From NCBI RefSeq assembly GCF_019396345.1, contig NZ_JAHKRM010000046.1, positions 28,903 through 92,902 of the forward strand: a stretch of DNA of 64,000 nucleotides, read 5' to 3'. This DNA comes from Nonomuraea guangzhouensis. GTDB lineage: Bacteria; Actinomycetota; Actinomycetes; Streptosporangiales; Streptosporangiaceae. The notes under the pieces were generated by a model that ran no database searches, was not told the DNA's origin, and worked only from the letters and a program-made list of their open reading frames with translations. This document shows, in pieces, positions 27,917-36,388 of this stretch. The position numbers were made by a program, and so were the translations under genes. Every line of letters starts with the position of its first letter. The stretch's first letter is position 1.

Positions 27917-28884
27917 TGCATACCCGCCTGTACAGGAACGGTGTCCTGGAGAAGGAAGGCTTCCCGATCGAGGAAGTCTCCGACTACGTGGACGACGAGG
28001 CCAACACCGTCTGGTTCGACCTGTGCTCGCCGACGCCGGAGGACCTCGCCGCCGTCGGCGAGGAGCTCGGCCTGCACGAGCTCGCGGTCGAGGACGTGCT
28101 GTCCGACCACCAGCGCCCCAAGGTGGACATCTACCAGAACCATCTGTTCCTCACCGTGTACGGGGTGCACTTCGACGACGGGCGCCTCGACCCGGTCGAG
28201 GTCAACGCCTTCGTGACGAAGAACGCCCTGGTCACCGTCCGCGAGAGCGACCACTTCGACATCGGCGAGGTGCTCAAGCGCTGGGACGCCGGCAAGCGGC
28301 TGGCCGGGCACGGCGTGGCGTTCCTGCTGCACGGGTTGCTCGACTACGTGGTCGACGAGCAGTTCGACCTCGTCCAGGAGTTCGACAACAGGGTGGAGAA
28401 CCTGGAGGACCTGCTGTTCGAGGAGACCCCGATCGACGGCAGGCAACTGCAGCGCACCATGTACGACCTGCGCAAGAACATGGCGAGCTTCCGCAAGATC
28501 ACCATGCCGATGCGCGAGGTGGTCGGCGTCCTGCTCCGCCGCGACCAGGAGCTGATCGCCGACCCGGTGATGGCGCCCTACTACGAGGACGTCTACGACC
28601 ACGTGGTGCGCGTGACGGAGTGGACGGAGTCGCTGCGCGATCTGCTGGCCAACATGCGGGAGACCCGCCTCGCCCAGCAGGGGTTCCGGCTGAACGAGAT
28701 CATGAAGCGGGTCACCAGCTGGGCGGCGATCATCGCGGTGCCGACCGCGATCACCGGCTTCTACGGCATGAACGTGCCCTACCCGGGTGAAGGTCAGCCC
28801 TGGGGCGTCTGGCTGTCATCCGCGCTGGTGGCCGTGGTCTCCGTCGCGCTGTACGTGGTGTTCAAGAAGAAGGACTGGCTTTAA
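27916..28884 (+). CDS. CorA-family magnesium transporter
   Basis: 322 residues from a GTG that overlaps the previous stop. A cytoplasmic alpha/beta domain is followed by long helices and two C-terminal membrane segments. The selectivity motif GFYGMN sits at the end of the first (AAIIAVPTAITGFYGMNVPYPG); the second is VWLSSALVAVVSVALYVVF, with a Lys-rich end KKKDW. CorA channels pass Mg2+ (and Co2+/Ni2+) as pentamers. Its stop abuts the converging TAXI gene with no spacer, so no intergenic terminator separates them. Confidence 0.92.
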   Translation: MHTRLYRNGVLEKEGFPIEEVSDYVDDEANTVWFDLCSPTPEDLAAVGEELGLHELAVEDVLSDHQRPKVDIYQNHLFLTVYGVHFDDGRLDPVEVNAFVTKNALVTVRESDHFDIGEVLKRWDAGKRLAGHGVAFLLHGLLDYVVDEQFDLVQEFDNRVENLEDLLFEETPIDGRQLQRTMYDLRKNMASFRKITMPMREVVGVLLRRDQELIADPVMAPYYEDVYDHVVRVTEWTESLRDLLANMRETRLAQQGFRLNEIMKRVTSWAAIIAVPTAITGFYGMNVPYPGEGQPWGVWLSSALVAVVSVALYVVFKKKDWL

Positions 28885-29832
28885 TCAGCCTTTCTCCTTG
28901 TAGTAGCGGGCCGCGCCCGGGTGCAGGGCCACCGGATCCACCTGCTGGCCGATCTTGAGGTCGAGCTTGGCCGCCTCGGGGTGCACGGCCGCGAGCTGGG
29001 CCTTCTTCTCGAACAGCGTCTTGGTGATGTCGTACGCGAGCTGTTCGTCCATCTTGTCCGGCACGAGCAGCACGTTGGCCACCCCGACCGTCTTGATGGT
29101 GCCCGGCAGCTTGTACAGGGACATGTCGATGTCCAGCCCGACGTACTCCTTGCCGTACTTGGCCTGCATCGGCGCGAGCACGTCGGTGGTGTCGAGCAGC
29201 TTGATGTCCGGCTTGCTGGTGGCCAGGTCCACGATGCCGGCCGTGGGCAGACCGCCGACCCAGACGAAGGCGTCGATCGTGCCGTCCTTGACGGCCTGCA
29301 CCGACTCGTTGATGGACAACTGCTGCTTGGAGATGCCGGAGTCGGGGTTCAGCCCGGCCGCCTCCAGCAGGCGCCTGGCCAGGACCTGGGTGCCCGAGTT
29401 GGGCGGGCCGATCGAGACCCGCTTGCCCGCCAGATCGGCGACCTTGCTCGCCTTCAGGCCGGGGGCGACGACGACGTGGGCGTAGTTGTCGTAGATGCGG
29501 GCGATGGCCTTGATCGGCTGCTTGGCGGTGAAGGACCCGGTCCCGTTGACGGCGTCGGCGGCGGTGTCGGTCTGCGAGAAACCGATGTCGGCCTTGCCGC
29601 CGGCCAGCAGCTTGATGTTCTCGACGGAGCCCGAGGTGACGGACGCGGTGGCCTGGGTGTTGGCGATGTTGTCGGTCAGCTGTTTGGCCAGGCCCCCGCC
29701 GTACACGTAATAGACGCCGGTCGTGCCGCCCGTCGCGATCGACAGCCGGTGACCCGAGCCGGTCACGCTGCCGCAGGCCGCCACCCCGGCGGCCAGTGCC
29801 GTCACGGCGAGTACCGCAAGAATCCGCTTCAC
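28885..29832 (-). CDS. TAXI-family TRAP transporter solute-binding lipoprotein
   Basis: 315 residues from GTG 29832 with AGGAGAAGGAG upstream. A lipoprotein signal ends in the lipobox VAAC (Cys about 20). The mature protein is TAXI type: LSIATGGTTGVYYVYGGGLAKQL, KADIGFSQTDTAADAV and VSIGPPNSGTQVLARRLLEAAG. It delivers a substrate, likely a small carboxylate or amino acid, to the fused TRAP permease encoded upstream. The start overlaps the permease stop (GTGA). Confidence 0.9.
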   Translation of the reverse strand: MKRILAVLAVTALAAGVAACGSVTGSGHRLSIATGGTTGVYYVYGGGLAKQLTDNIANTQATASVTSGSVENIKLLAGGKADIGFSQTDTAADAVNGTGSFTAKQPIKAIARIYDNYAHVVVAPGLKASKVADLAGKRVSIGPPNSGTQVLARRLLEAAGLNPDSGISKQQLSINESVQAVKDGTIDAFVWVGGLPTAGIVDLATSKPDIKLLDTTDVLAPMQAKYGKEYVGLDIDMSLYKLPGTIKTVGVANVLLVPDKMDEQLAYDITKTLFEKKAQLAAVHPEAAKLDLKIGQQVDPVALHPGAARYYKEKG

Positions 29833-31748
29833 GCTGGGACTCTCCTTCTCCTGATGAGGTGCACGGCCGCCGCGACGGCCAGGACGGCCAGGCCCGCGAC
29901 GATGGGGACGGGTTCGAGGAACAGCAGCAACACGGCGGCCACGGCGGCCAGCACGCGTTCGGGCCACCCGCTCACCCCGCCGGTGGCCATGGCCAGGGCG
30001 GCCACCGCGACGGCCGAGACCGCGGTCATCAGCAGCACGGTGCTGAAGGGTCCCTGCCCCAGCAGCGCCTGGCCGTTGGGCGTGAGCACGAACGCGAACG
30101 GCACCAGGAACGCGGGCAGCGTGTAGCGCCAGGTCATCATCATCGTCTTGTAGGTGTTGCCACCGGTGATCGCCGCCGCCGCGACGGCCGACAGCGCGGT
30201 CGGCGGGCTCACCTCCGACAGCACCGCGTAGTAGAAGACGAACATGTACGCCTCGGCGGGCGTGACGCCGAGCGTGGTGAGCGCCGGGCCGATGATCACC
30301 GCCGCGATGATGAAGCTCGCGGTCACCGGTACGGCCAGCCCGAGCAGCATGACCGCGACCCCGGACATGACCGTCGTCAGGATGAGGTTGCCCGCGGCGA
30401 CGTCCACGATGATCCCGCTGAGGTTGAGCCCGAGCCCGGTCTGGGTGATGACGCCGACGATGATGCCCGCCGCCGCGCACACCGCCGTCACCGGCAGCAC
30501 CTCCAGCGTGCCCTTGGCCAGCGCCTGCGCGGTCCGTTTCGGCCCCATCCGGTGCTCGGGATCGAGGAACGACAGGACGAACGCGACGGCGGTGGCGATC
30601 ACCACCGACTGGAACGCCGACCGGTCCAGCGCCATCAGCACGATGATGAGGACGAGCGAGCTGAAGTGGTAGCCGAAGCGCAGCAGCAGCCGGCCCGCCT
30701 TCGGCGCGTCCACCGGGACGGCGTGGGTGCTGAAGCGGCGCGAGTCGATCTCGATGGCCAGGAAGATGCCCAGGTAGTACAGAATCGTGGGGATCGTCGC
30801 GTAGATGAGCACCTCGAGGTAGCTGACCTTGAGATACTCGGCGATGATGAACGCCGCCGCGCCGAGCGTGGGCGGTGAGAGGATCGCGCCGATGCCGCCC
30901 GAGGCGAGGATGCCGCCGGCCGCCTCCTTGGGGTAACCGGCCCGCCGGAGCACCGGCCAGGCGACGCTGCCGAGGCTGACCGTGGTGGCCACGCCCGAGC
31001 CGGAGACGGTGCCGAGCAGGAAGCCCGCGGTGGTGACCGTGCGGCCGGGGGCGGCACGGGACTTGCGGAAGGCGGCGAAACTCAGGTCGATGAAGAACTT
31101 ACTCGCGCCCGAATAATCCAGCACCGCACCATAAATCGTGAAAAGGATGATGTAGCTGGCGGCGACCTGCATGGGGACGCCGAAGAAACCCTCGGTGCCG
31201 GTGTAGAGCTGCGACACGATCTGCCCGAGATCGAAGCCTCGATGACCGATCGTCCAGCCAATCGGCAGATACGCCCCGAAATAGGCATAAATCAGGAAAA
31301 ATAGGCAGATGATGGTGAGTGACCAGCCGACCGTGCGGCGAACCGCCTCCAGGAGCAGCACGGTCAGCACCAGGCCGGCCACGATGTCGAGCTCGGTCAG
31401 CGCCGAACCCGAGCCCCGATCGCGGAACGCGTCGATGTCGAGCAGCGGATAGACGAGCACCGCGAGCGAGGCCGCCGCCAGTAACCAGTCGGTCACCCCG
31501 GGCCGATCGATCGCCGACGAGATCCGTGGGCGATAGCAGAGGAACACCAGCGGCAGCGCCACCGCCAGGAACGTCAGCCGATGCTCCAGCGCCTCGACCG
31601 GCCTGAACACCACCACCAGTGAATAGACCGACAGCAGCCCGCCGACGATCCACACGCCGAGCCGCAGCACCCCGGTCAACTGCCGGGCCGGACGCTCCTG
31701 CTCGTGGGCCGACACCAGCTCCGCGTCACGGTCGCTCAGCTCGGTCAA
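29829..31748 (-). CDS. TRAP transporter permease, fused small and large subunits
   Basis: 639 residues with roughly 16-18 membrane segments. The N-terminal part resembles the DctQ-like small subunit; the rest is a DctM-like ion-transporter domain with GVATTVSLGSVAWPVLRRAGYPKEAAGGILASGGIGAILSPP, the family's re-entrant loop. Fused permeases are standard partners of TAXI binding proteins. Transport is driven by an ion gradient. Gene order is permease then binding protein. Substrate unknown. Confidence 0.9.
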   Translation of the reverse strand: MTELSDRDAELVSAHEQERPARQLTGVLRLGVWIVGGLLSVYSLVVVFRPVEALEHRLTFLAVALPLVFLCYRPRISSAIDRPGVTDWLLAAASLAVLVYPLLDIDAFRDRGSGSALTELDIVAGLVLTVLLLEAVRRTVGWSLTIICLFFLIYAYFGAYLPIGWTIGHRGFDLGQIVSQLYTGTEGFFGVPMQVAASYIILFTIYGAVLDYSGASKFFIDLSFAAFRKSRAAPGRTVTTAGFLLGTVSGSGVATTVSLGSVAWPVLRRAGYPKEAAGGILASGGIGAILSPPTLGAAAFIIAEYLKVSYLEVLIYATIPTILYYLGIFLAIEIDSRRFSTHAVPVDAPKAGRLLLRFGYHFSSLVLIIVLMALDRSAFQSVVIATAVAFVLSFLDPEHRMGPKRTAQALAKGTLEVLPVTAVCAAAGIIVGVITQTGLGLNLSGIIVDVAAGNLILTTVMSGVAVMLLGLAVPVTASFIIAAVIIGPALTTLGVTPAEAYMFVFYYAVLSEVSPPTALSAVAAAAITGGNTYKTMMMTWRYTLPAFLVPFAFVLTPNGQALLGQGPFSTVLLMTAVSAVAVAALAMATGGVSGWPERVLAAVAAVLLLFLEPVPIVAGLAVLAVAAAVHLIRRRRVPA

Positions 31749-31834
31749 GTGGGTCCTCCCTGACAGCGCGCTTGAGGGGACTTTACGAGTCCTTTACATG
31801 GCTAGGGAAGACCCTTTTCAGGGGCGACGTCCGG

Positions 31835-33010
31835 TCAGAATTCCGGACGGCAGCGGGCGGCCAGCTCGGCAAGGGGCAGCGCGCCCGCCTGGCTGCCGTC
31901 GCGCAACCGCACCGACGCCTCGCCGCCCGCCGCCTCGCGCGGGCCCACGACGAGCTGGTACGGCACCAGCCGATGCGCTCTGATCCGGGCCCCGAGGCTG
32001 CCTTTCTCCGGCGCGGACAGTTCGGCCCGCAGCCCGGCCGCGACGCCGCGACGTACCAGATCCCTGGCGGCCGGCAGCTCGGCGTCGGTGAGGGGCAGCA
32101 CGACGGCCTGCACCGGCGCCAGCCAGGCGGGGAACGCCCCGCCGTGCACCTCGATCAGGTGCGCGACCAGCCGTTCCAGGCCGCCCACGACGCTGCGGTG
32201 GACCATGACCGGCCGCCCGCCGCCCGCGTGCGAGAGGTCGAAGCGGCCAGGCTGGTAGAGGTCCACCTGAACGGTCGACAGGGTCGCCTCGCGGCCCAGC
32301 GGGTCGGCGATCTGGATGTCGATCTTCGGGCCGTAGAAGGCGGCCTCGCCCCGCTCCTCGTCGTACGCGCGGCCCCGCTCGCGCAGCACCTCACGAAGGA
32401 CCGACTCCGACTCGGCCCACAGCGCCGGGTCGTCGACGTACTTGCCGCCCTCGCCCCGCAGCGAGAGCCGGTAGCGGGCGGCCTCGATGCCGAGCTGGGC
32501 GTGCGCGGCCTCGATGAGGTCGAGCGCGGCCGAGACCTCGGCGGCGGCGTCTTCCGGCGCGCAGAAGATGTGACCGTCGTTGAGCTGGATGGCCCGCACC
32601 CTGGTCAGGCCGCCCAGCACGCCCGACAGCTCCGAGCGGTACATGCCGCCCAGCTCGGCCACGCGCAGCGGCAGGTCGCGGTGGCTGCGCGGCCGCGAGC
32701 GGTAGATGAGCGCGTGGTGCGGGCACAGGCTCGGCCGCAGCACGAACTCCTCCCCGCCCACCTCCATGACCGGGAACATGTCGTCGCCGTAGTGGGCCCA
32801 GTGGCCGGATCTCTCGTACAGCTCGCGCTTGCCCAGCACCGGCGAGTTGACGTGCTGGTAGCCGTGGCGGCGTTCGAGCTCGTACACGTAGTCCTCGACG
32901 GCCTTGCGGATCGCCGCGCCGGCCGGCAGCCAGAACGGCAGCCCGGAGCCGATCAACGGGTCGGTGTCGAAGATGCCCAGCTCGCGGCCGAGCCTGCGGT
33001 GGTCGTTCAT
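31835..33010 (-). CDS. Short threonyl-tRNA synthetase (class II core only)
   Basis: 391 residues from ATG 33010, with GAAGGA upstream; it begins MNDHRRLGRELGIFDTDPLI. It has the ThrRS catalytic core (motif 2 around GGMYRSELSGVLGGLTRVRAIQLNDGHIF; KIDIQIADPLGREATLSTVQVD; motif 3 HRSVVGGLERLVAHLIE) and the anticodon-binding domain (APVQAVVLPLTD to the end). The N-terminal TGS and editing domains are absent, against about 650 residues in the full enzyme. It may be a second, resistance-like or conditional ThrRS. A Thr-rich leader peptide and hairpins precede it. A start at 33070 would put the hairpins inside the coding region and is less likely. Confidence 0.9.
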   Translation of the reverse strand: MNDHRRLGRELGIFDTDPLIGSGLPFWLPAGAAIRKAVEDYVYELERRHGYQHVNSPVLGKRELYERSGHWAHYGDDMFPVMEVGGEEFVLRPSLCPHHALIYRSRPRSHRDLPLRVAELGGMYRSELSGVLGGLTRVRAIQLNDGHIFCAPEDAAAEVSAALDLIEAAHAQLGIEAARYRLSLRGEGGKYVDDPALWAESESVLREVLRERGRAYDEERGEAAFYGPKIDIQIADPLGREATLSTVQVDLYQPGRFDLSHAGGGRPVMVHRSVVGGLERLVAHLIEVHGGAFPAWLAPVQAVVLPLTDAELPAARDLVRRGVAAGLRAELSAPEKGSLGARIRAHRLVPYQLVVGPREAAGGEASVRLRDGSQAGALPLAELAARCRPEF

Positions 33011-33065
33011 GATCGTCCTTCGGGTGAAAGGGCGAACGACCAGAACCCCGGGCGTTCGCCCGGGG
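33001..33065 (-). promoter_or_regulatory. Candidate attenuator of the threonyl-tRNA synthetase gene
   Basis: Read on the minus strand, three perfect pairings compete. A GC hairpin pairs 33065-33057 (CCCCGGGCG) with 33054-33046 (CGCCCGGGG). A second pairs GGGCGAACG (33061-33053) with CGTTCGCCC (33038-33030) and excludes the first. A third pairs GGTCGTTC (33041-33034) with GAACGACC (33008-33001), placing the ribosome site in its loop and trapping the start region; it excludes the second. With the adjacent Thr-rich leader this is the layout expected of ribosome-mediated attenuation. Confidence 0.7.
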
Positions 33066-33074
33066 AGCATGGAA

Positions 33075-33125
33075 TCAGCGCGCCGGGACCGTGTCCGGCG
33101 TCGTCGTGACGTAAGCGCGCTGCAT
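33075..33125 (-). CDS. Threonine-rich leader peptide
   Basis: A 16-codon ORF encoding MQRAYVTTTPDTVPAR, with AAGG 8 nt before its ATG. Four of 16 residues are Thr, three of them consecutive ACG codons (33107-33099). It ends 10 nt before the hairpins in the threonyl-tRNA synthetase leader. Leader peptides rich in the cognate amino acid classically sense charged tRNA by ribosome stalling. Translation is not proven. Confidence 0.7.
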   Translation of the reverse strand: MQRAYVTTTPDTVPAR

Positions 33126-33181
33126 GTCCGCGACCTTAGCAGCCGAGCCGATCACCTCGCGCGGTAAATGTTCCGGAGTAC

Positions 33182-33224
33182 CAGGGCGTGGTCAGGCGGT
33201 CTCGGTGCGCGAGTTCGCGCCCTG
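33182..33224 (+). promoter_or_regulatory. Nested inverted repeats and possible leaderless start of LuxR gene
   Basis: CAGGGCG (33182-33188) pairs with CGCCCTG (33218-33224), enclosing GCGCGA (33207-33212) and TCGCGC (33215-33220). A TATAAA-like box follows at about 33225-33230, only 7 nt before the GTG start, which suggests a leaderless or near-leaderless transcript. The repeats are candidates for an operator. Confidence 0.4.
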
Positions 33225-33236
33225 ATATAAAGAACC

Positions 33237-34208
33237 GTGGCCGAGATCACCCTGAACGTCCGCCAGTTGCAGGCGTTCGCCGAGGTCGGCTACCAGGCGG
33301 CGGGCGGCGGTGGCGCGCGCGGCGCGATGGGCGCGCTGCGCCGGGTGGTCCCGGTGGACGCCTACGAGTTCGTCGCGTTCGACCCGGCCAGCGGGCGCCA
33401 CCACAGCGTCGTCTCCGACGGCCACCGGCGCATCGACGGCGACGCCGCGGAGGAGTACGCCGGGCTCGACGCCTATCGCACGGCGATGGCCACGCGGGCG
33501 CCGGTGCCGATGCCCGAGCCGGGCACCGAGCGCTATTTCCGCCGCCATCTCGCCCCGTACGGCTGGCGCGCCGGGCTGACCGCGCCGCTGTTCCTGACCG
33601 ACGGACGTTACACGGGCCTGCTGCACCTGGCGGCCAGGGATGCCTTCCCCGAGCTGACCGGCCGGCTGGTGGCGGCCGTGGCGCCCATGCTGGCGCACGT
33701 CACGGACCTCACCCGGTGCGTGATCGACCCGGTGGGGCTGCCGCCGGGGTTCCTCGCGGCCGCCTACGACCGGCTGGGCGTCCGGCGCGAGGTCCCCGGC
33801 GTCGCGAAGTCCGCCGTCCTCTGGGACGAACCGGCCATCGCGGGGTTCGCCCGCGCCTTCATCGACTCGCGCGAGCTGAGCCGCCGCGGCCTCTGGCTCG
33901 ACCGCGGCGGTCGCTGGCACGAGGTGCGGGTGGTGCGGGCCGGTGTCGGGTTCCAGGGTTCGCTCCAGGGCGCGGTGGTGGCCGAACGCCCGTGCTCCCT
34001 GCCGTACGAGCTGACCGGCAGGGAGGTGGACGTGCTCACCCGGGTCGCGGCCGGCGACTCCAACCCGCAGATCGCCGCCGCCCTGGTGCTCAGCGTCCGC
34101 ACGGTGACGACCCACCTGGAGCACATCTTCGCCAAGCTGGGCTGCGACAGCCGCACCCGCCTCACGACCAAGGCCCTCGCCGAGGGCCTGTGCCGTCTGG
34201 ACGTCTGA
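33237..34208 (+). CDS. LuxR-family transcriptional regulator
   Basis: 323 residues from a GTG start. A GAF-like N-terminal half (LRRVVPVDAYEFVAFDPASGRHH; LTAPLFLTDGRYTGLLHLAARDAFPELT) is joined to a C-terminal LuxR helix-turn-helix (LTGREVDVLTRVAAGDSNPQIAAALVLSVRTVTTHLEHIFAKLG). There is no receiver domain, so signalling is through ligand or protein contact. It lies between the threonyl-tRNA synthetase leader (divergent) and a beta-lactamase gene (convergent, 5 nt away). Confidence 0.87.
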   Translation: MAEITLNVRQLQAFAEVGYQAAGGGGARGAMGALRRVVPVDAYEFVAFDPASGRHHSVVSDGHRRIDGDAAEEYAGLDAYRTAMATRAPVPMPEPGTERYFRRHLAPYGWRAGLTAPLFLTDGRYTGLLHLAARDAFPELTGRLVAAVAPMLAHVTDLTRCVIDPVGLPPGFLAAAYDRLGVRREVPGVAKSAVLWDEPAIAGFARAFIDSRELSRRGLWLDRGGRWHEVRVVRAGVGFQGSLQGAVVAERPCSLPYELTGREVDVLTRVAAGDSNPQIAAALVLSVRTVTTHLEHIFAKLGCDSRTRLTTKALAEGLCRLDV

Positions 34209-34213
34209 CCGCG

Positions 34214-35155
34214 TTACGGAAGTCTGCCCAGGCCGCGGGCGAGGATGGTGGCGGTGCCGGCGATGACCTTCTCGTCGTTGGCGGCGTCGGCGGCCGGGCG
34301 GTTGGTGTAGATCGCCATGATGATGGGGGCGGCGTCCTTGGCGGGCCAGATGATCGCGATGTCGTTGGCCGTCCCGTAGGTCGAGCCGGTGCCGGTCTTG
34401 TCGCCGATCGTCCAGGTCTTGGGCAGGCCGGCGCGGATGCGGGCGCCGCCGGTGGTGTTCGCCTTCAGCCAGCCGTTCAGGGTCGCCCGGTCCTTGGCGT
34501 CGAGCGCGTCACCGGTCGTGACCTTCCGGAGGTCGCGGGCGATGGACGCGGGAGTGGTGGTGTCCCGCCGCTCCTTGGGGGTCCAGTCGTTGAGCTCGGT
34601 CTCCCAGCGGTCCAGGCGGGAGATCGGATCCTTCAGCGTACGGAAGTAGCGGGTCAGGCCCGCCGGCCCGCCGATCTGCTTCAGCACCATGTTGGCGGCG
34701 GTGTTGTCGCTGTAGGTGATCGCGGCCTCGCACAACTCGGCGACGGTCAGCCCGTCCGCCACGTGCTTCTCGGTCACCGGCGAATTCGACTTCAGGTCGT
34801 CCTTCGTCCAGTGCACGACCCGCTCCATCAGCCCCGGGTCCGAGGTGCGGGCCTTGTGCAGCGCGGCGGCGGAGGCCATCGCCTTGAAGGTGGACAGCAG
34901 CGGGAAGCGCTCGTTCGATCGGTAGGCGATCGTCTTCCCCGTGCCCGTGTCCAGGGCGTACGCGCCGATGCGGCCCTTGAAGGACGCCTCGAGCGCGCGC
35001 AGCTCCTTCTGGGCGCTGGAGGCGTCCCGTAGACCGGTCACCGCCGTCGCCGCTGAGGCGGTGCCCGTCCCATAGACGCCGCCCCCAAGGAGGGAGATCG
35101 TCAGCGCGGCCGCTTGCAGCGCGGCCGGAAAGCGGCGGGTACGGGGGTTTCGCAT
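34214..35155 (-). CDS. bla: Class A beta-lactamase
   Basis: 313 residues. A signal peptide (LQAAALTISLLGGGVYGTGTASA) precedes the mature enzyme. All class A motifs are intact: SxxK in PLLSTFKAM, SDN in YSDNTAAN, the omega-loop Glu in RWETELND and KTG in GDKTGTGSTYGT. It should be exported and hydrolyse penicillins by the serine acyl-enzyme route. AAGGAC lies before the ATG. A palindrome 67 bp upstream overlaps a possible -10 element. Confidence 0.94.
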   Translation of the reverse strand: MRNPRTRRFPAALQAAALTISLLGGGVYGTGTASAATAVTGLRDASSAQKELRALEASFKGRIGAYALDTGTGKTIAYRSNERFPLLSTFKAMASAAALHKARTSDPGLMERVVHWTKDDLKSNSPVTEKHVADGLTVAELCEAAITYSDNTAANMVLKQIGGPAGLTRYFRTLKDPISRLDRWETELNDWTPKERRDTTTPASIARDLRKVTTGDALDAKDRATLNGWLKANTTGGARIRAGLPKTWTIGDKTGTGSTYGTANDIAIIWPAKDAAPIIMAIYTNRPAADAANDEKVIAGTATILARGLGRLP

Positions 35156-35221
35156 GCCATGTCCTTGCTCTCGTCCAACACAGGAGAGGAGAGCACAGCA
35201 GATCTGATCAGGTGATGTCTA

Positions 35222-35231
35222 ATATCGATAT
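35222..35231. promoter_or_regulatory. ATATCGATAT palindrome upstream of beta-lactamase
   Basis: A perfect 10-bp AT-rich palindrome in otherwise GC-rich DNA, followed by a related half-site ATATCG at about 35245-35250. It lies 67 bp upstream of the beta-lactamase start and overlaps AT-rich sequence suitable for a -10 box. Possible repressor operator. Confidence 0.4.
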
Positions 35232-35269
35232 CGAGAACAGCGCCATATCGGTTATCACATGACCGCAGG

Positions 35270-35731
35270 TCAGACCGCCTCGGCGGACCGTTGCGCGGGG
35301 ATCGTCACCAGTCGCATCTCGAACCAGACGGCCGTCGCGCCGCTCTCGCGGATGACCCCCCACCGGTGGCTGAGTGCGTCGAGCAGCGGCAGTCCGCGCC
35401 CGCTGGTCGCCTGCGTCCCGGTACGGCACGCGCACGGCGACCCGCTCGACCCCCCGTCCTTCACCAGCACCCGCACCAGAGGCCCCGCGGCGTGCACCGA
35501 CACCGTGAACCAGCCGCCCTCGCCGGAGCGGGAGTGCAGGATCGCGTTCGTGGCCAGCTCGCTGGCGAGCAGCACGCAGTCGTCGTACAGCGGATGCTCG
35601 CGGCCGAGCGCCGCCGTCACCAGCCCCCGCACCCTCGCCACCTGGGCCGGAGCCCCCGGGAACCGGACGACGAACGCACCGTTCCCGGGCTCCTCGCCCC
35701 CTTCGACACTGTGAAAGTCCGGCGGTGCCAC
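35270..35731 (-). CDS. Anti-sigma factor-type ATPase (HATPase_c)
   Basis: 153 residues from GTG 35731, with GGGGAGG 6 nt upstream. The N-box is LLASELATNAILHSRSG, the G1-like region VLVKDGGSSGSPC and the G2-like GRGLPLLDALSHRWG. This is the single-domain RsbW-like type common in Streptomyces. No sigma factor or STAS gene is adjacent, so its partner lies elsewhere. The long upstream in-frame extension is shadow of the plus-strand genes. Confidence 0.85.
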   Translation of the reverse strand: MAPPDFHSVEGGEEPGNGAFVVRFPGAPAQVARVRGLVTAALGREHPLYDDCVLLASELATNAILHSRSGEGGWFTVSVHAAGPLVRVLVKDGGSSGSPCACRTGTQATSGRGLPLLDALSHRWGVIRESGATAVWFEMRLVTIPAQRSAEAV

Positions 35732-35815
35732 GGCGACCTCCCCGATGACGGCTGCGTCATGAGACGCGTCAGACGGGTGCGAGAGGTTATCGCGAAAAGG
35801 TAGGAATGCCCTTTC

Positions 35816-35865
35816 CTGCGATCGATTGCGCGCCTGTTCCGGCCGACCGAGTACGCTGCGATCGA
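35816..35865. repeat. 10-bp direct repeat CTGCGATCGA, 40 bp apart
   Basis: Identical copies at 35816-35825 and 35856-35865, in the divergent spacer between the anti-sigma ATPase and the nucleotidyltransferase genes. Spacing is close to four helical turns, so a dimeric regulator could bind both on one face. The second copy is 26 bp before the GTG start. Confidence 0.45.
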
Positions 35866-35890
35866 CGAGTCGACTAGGAGGGGTGCCTGC

Positions 35891-36358
35891 GTGAGCAGCC
35901 TGGAGGCCGTCTGGGTGCAGCCGTACGACCACCCGGGGGCCGTGTACGTGACCGGAGTCTTCGACATCCTGCACGTCGGGCACGTGCGCTATCTGGGTGC
36001 CGTGGCCGGACGGGGGCTGCCGCTGGTGGTCGGCGTGGAGGACGATCCACGCGTACGCGCGTGGAAGGGACCGACGCGCCCGGTCAACCCGGCCGCCGAG
36101 CGCGCCGAGGTGCTGGCCGCGCTCCGTTTCGTGAGCGGGGTGTTCATCGTGACCGGGCCCTCGGAGGCGCACGGCCCGGAGGACTACATCGACCTGCTCG
36201 CCCCCATGCGGCCGGGAGCGCTCGCGCACACCGCGGGCGACCCGCACGCGGGCGGCCGCTGCGCCGCCGCCGCGCTGCTGGGCGCCGAATGCTGGGAGCT
36301 GGAGGCCATCCCCGGCCGCTCGACCACGAGGATCGTCAACGCCGCGGGCATGGGCTGA
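35891..36358 (+). CDS. Cytidylyltransferase-like nucleotidyltransferase
   Basis: 155 residues from GTG 35891 with AGGAGG upstream. The HxGH nucleotide-binding motif is in GVFDILHVGHVRYL, and the C-terminal ISTT-type motif in IPGRSTTRIV. The family (TagD/RfaE C-domain/GCT-like) activates sugar or polyol phosphates with CTP or ATP. The substrate is not predictable, although a nearby phosphatase-like membrane gene would suit lipid or wall metabolism. Confidence 0.8.
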   Translation: MSSLEAVWVQPYDHPGAVYVTGVFDILHVGHVRYLGAVAGRGLPLVVGVEDDPRVRAWKGPTRPVNPAAERAEVLAALRFVSGVFIVTGPSEAHGPEDYIDLLAPMRPGALAHTAGDPHAGGRCAAAALLGAECWELEAIPGRSTTRIVNAAGMG

Positions 36359-36388
36359 CCTCTTCATGATCGCGTAGAGTCTGCTGTC

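Noticed and set aside
33011..33070. Longer start of the threonyl-tRNA synthetase at 33070
   Set aside because: It would place the hairpins inside the coding sequence, has no ribosome site, and the protein fits the family from 33010.
33188..35032. A 614-codon plus-strand frame over the LuxR and beta-lactamase genes
   Set aside because: Composition is that of a shifted frame; the LuxR and beta-lactamase motifs lie in other frames.
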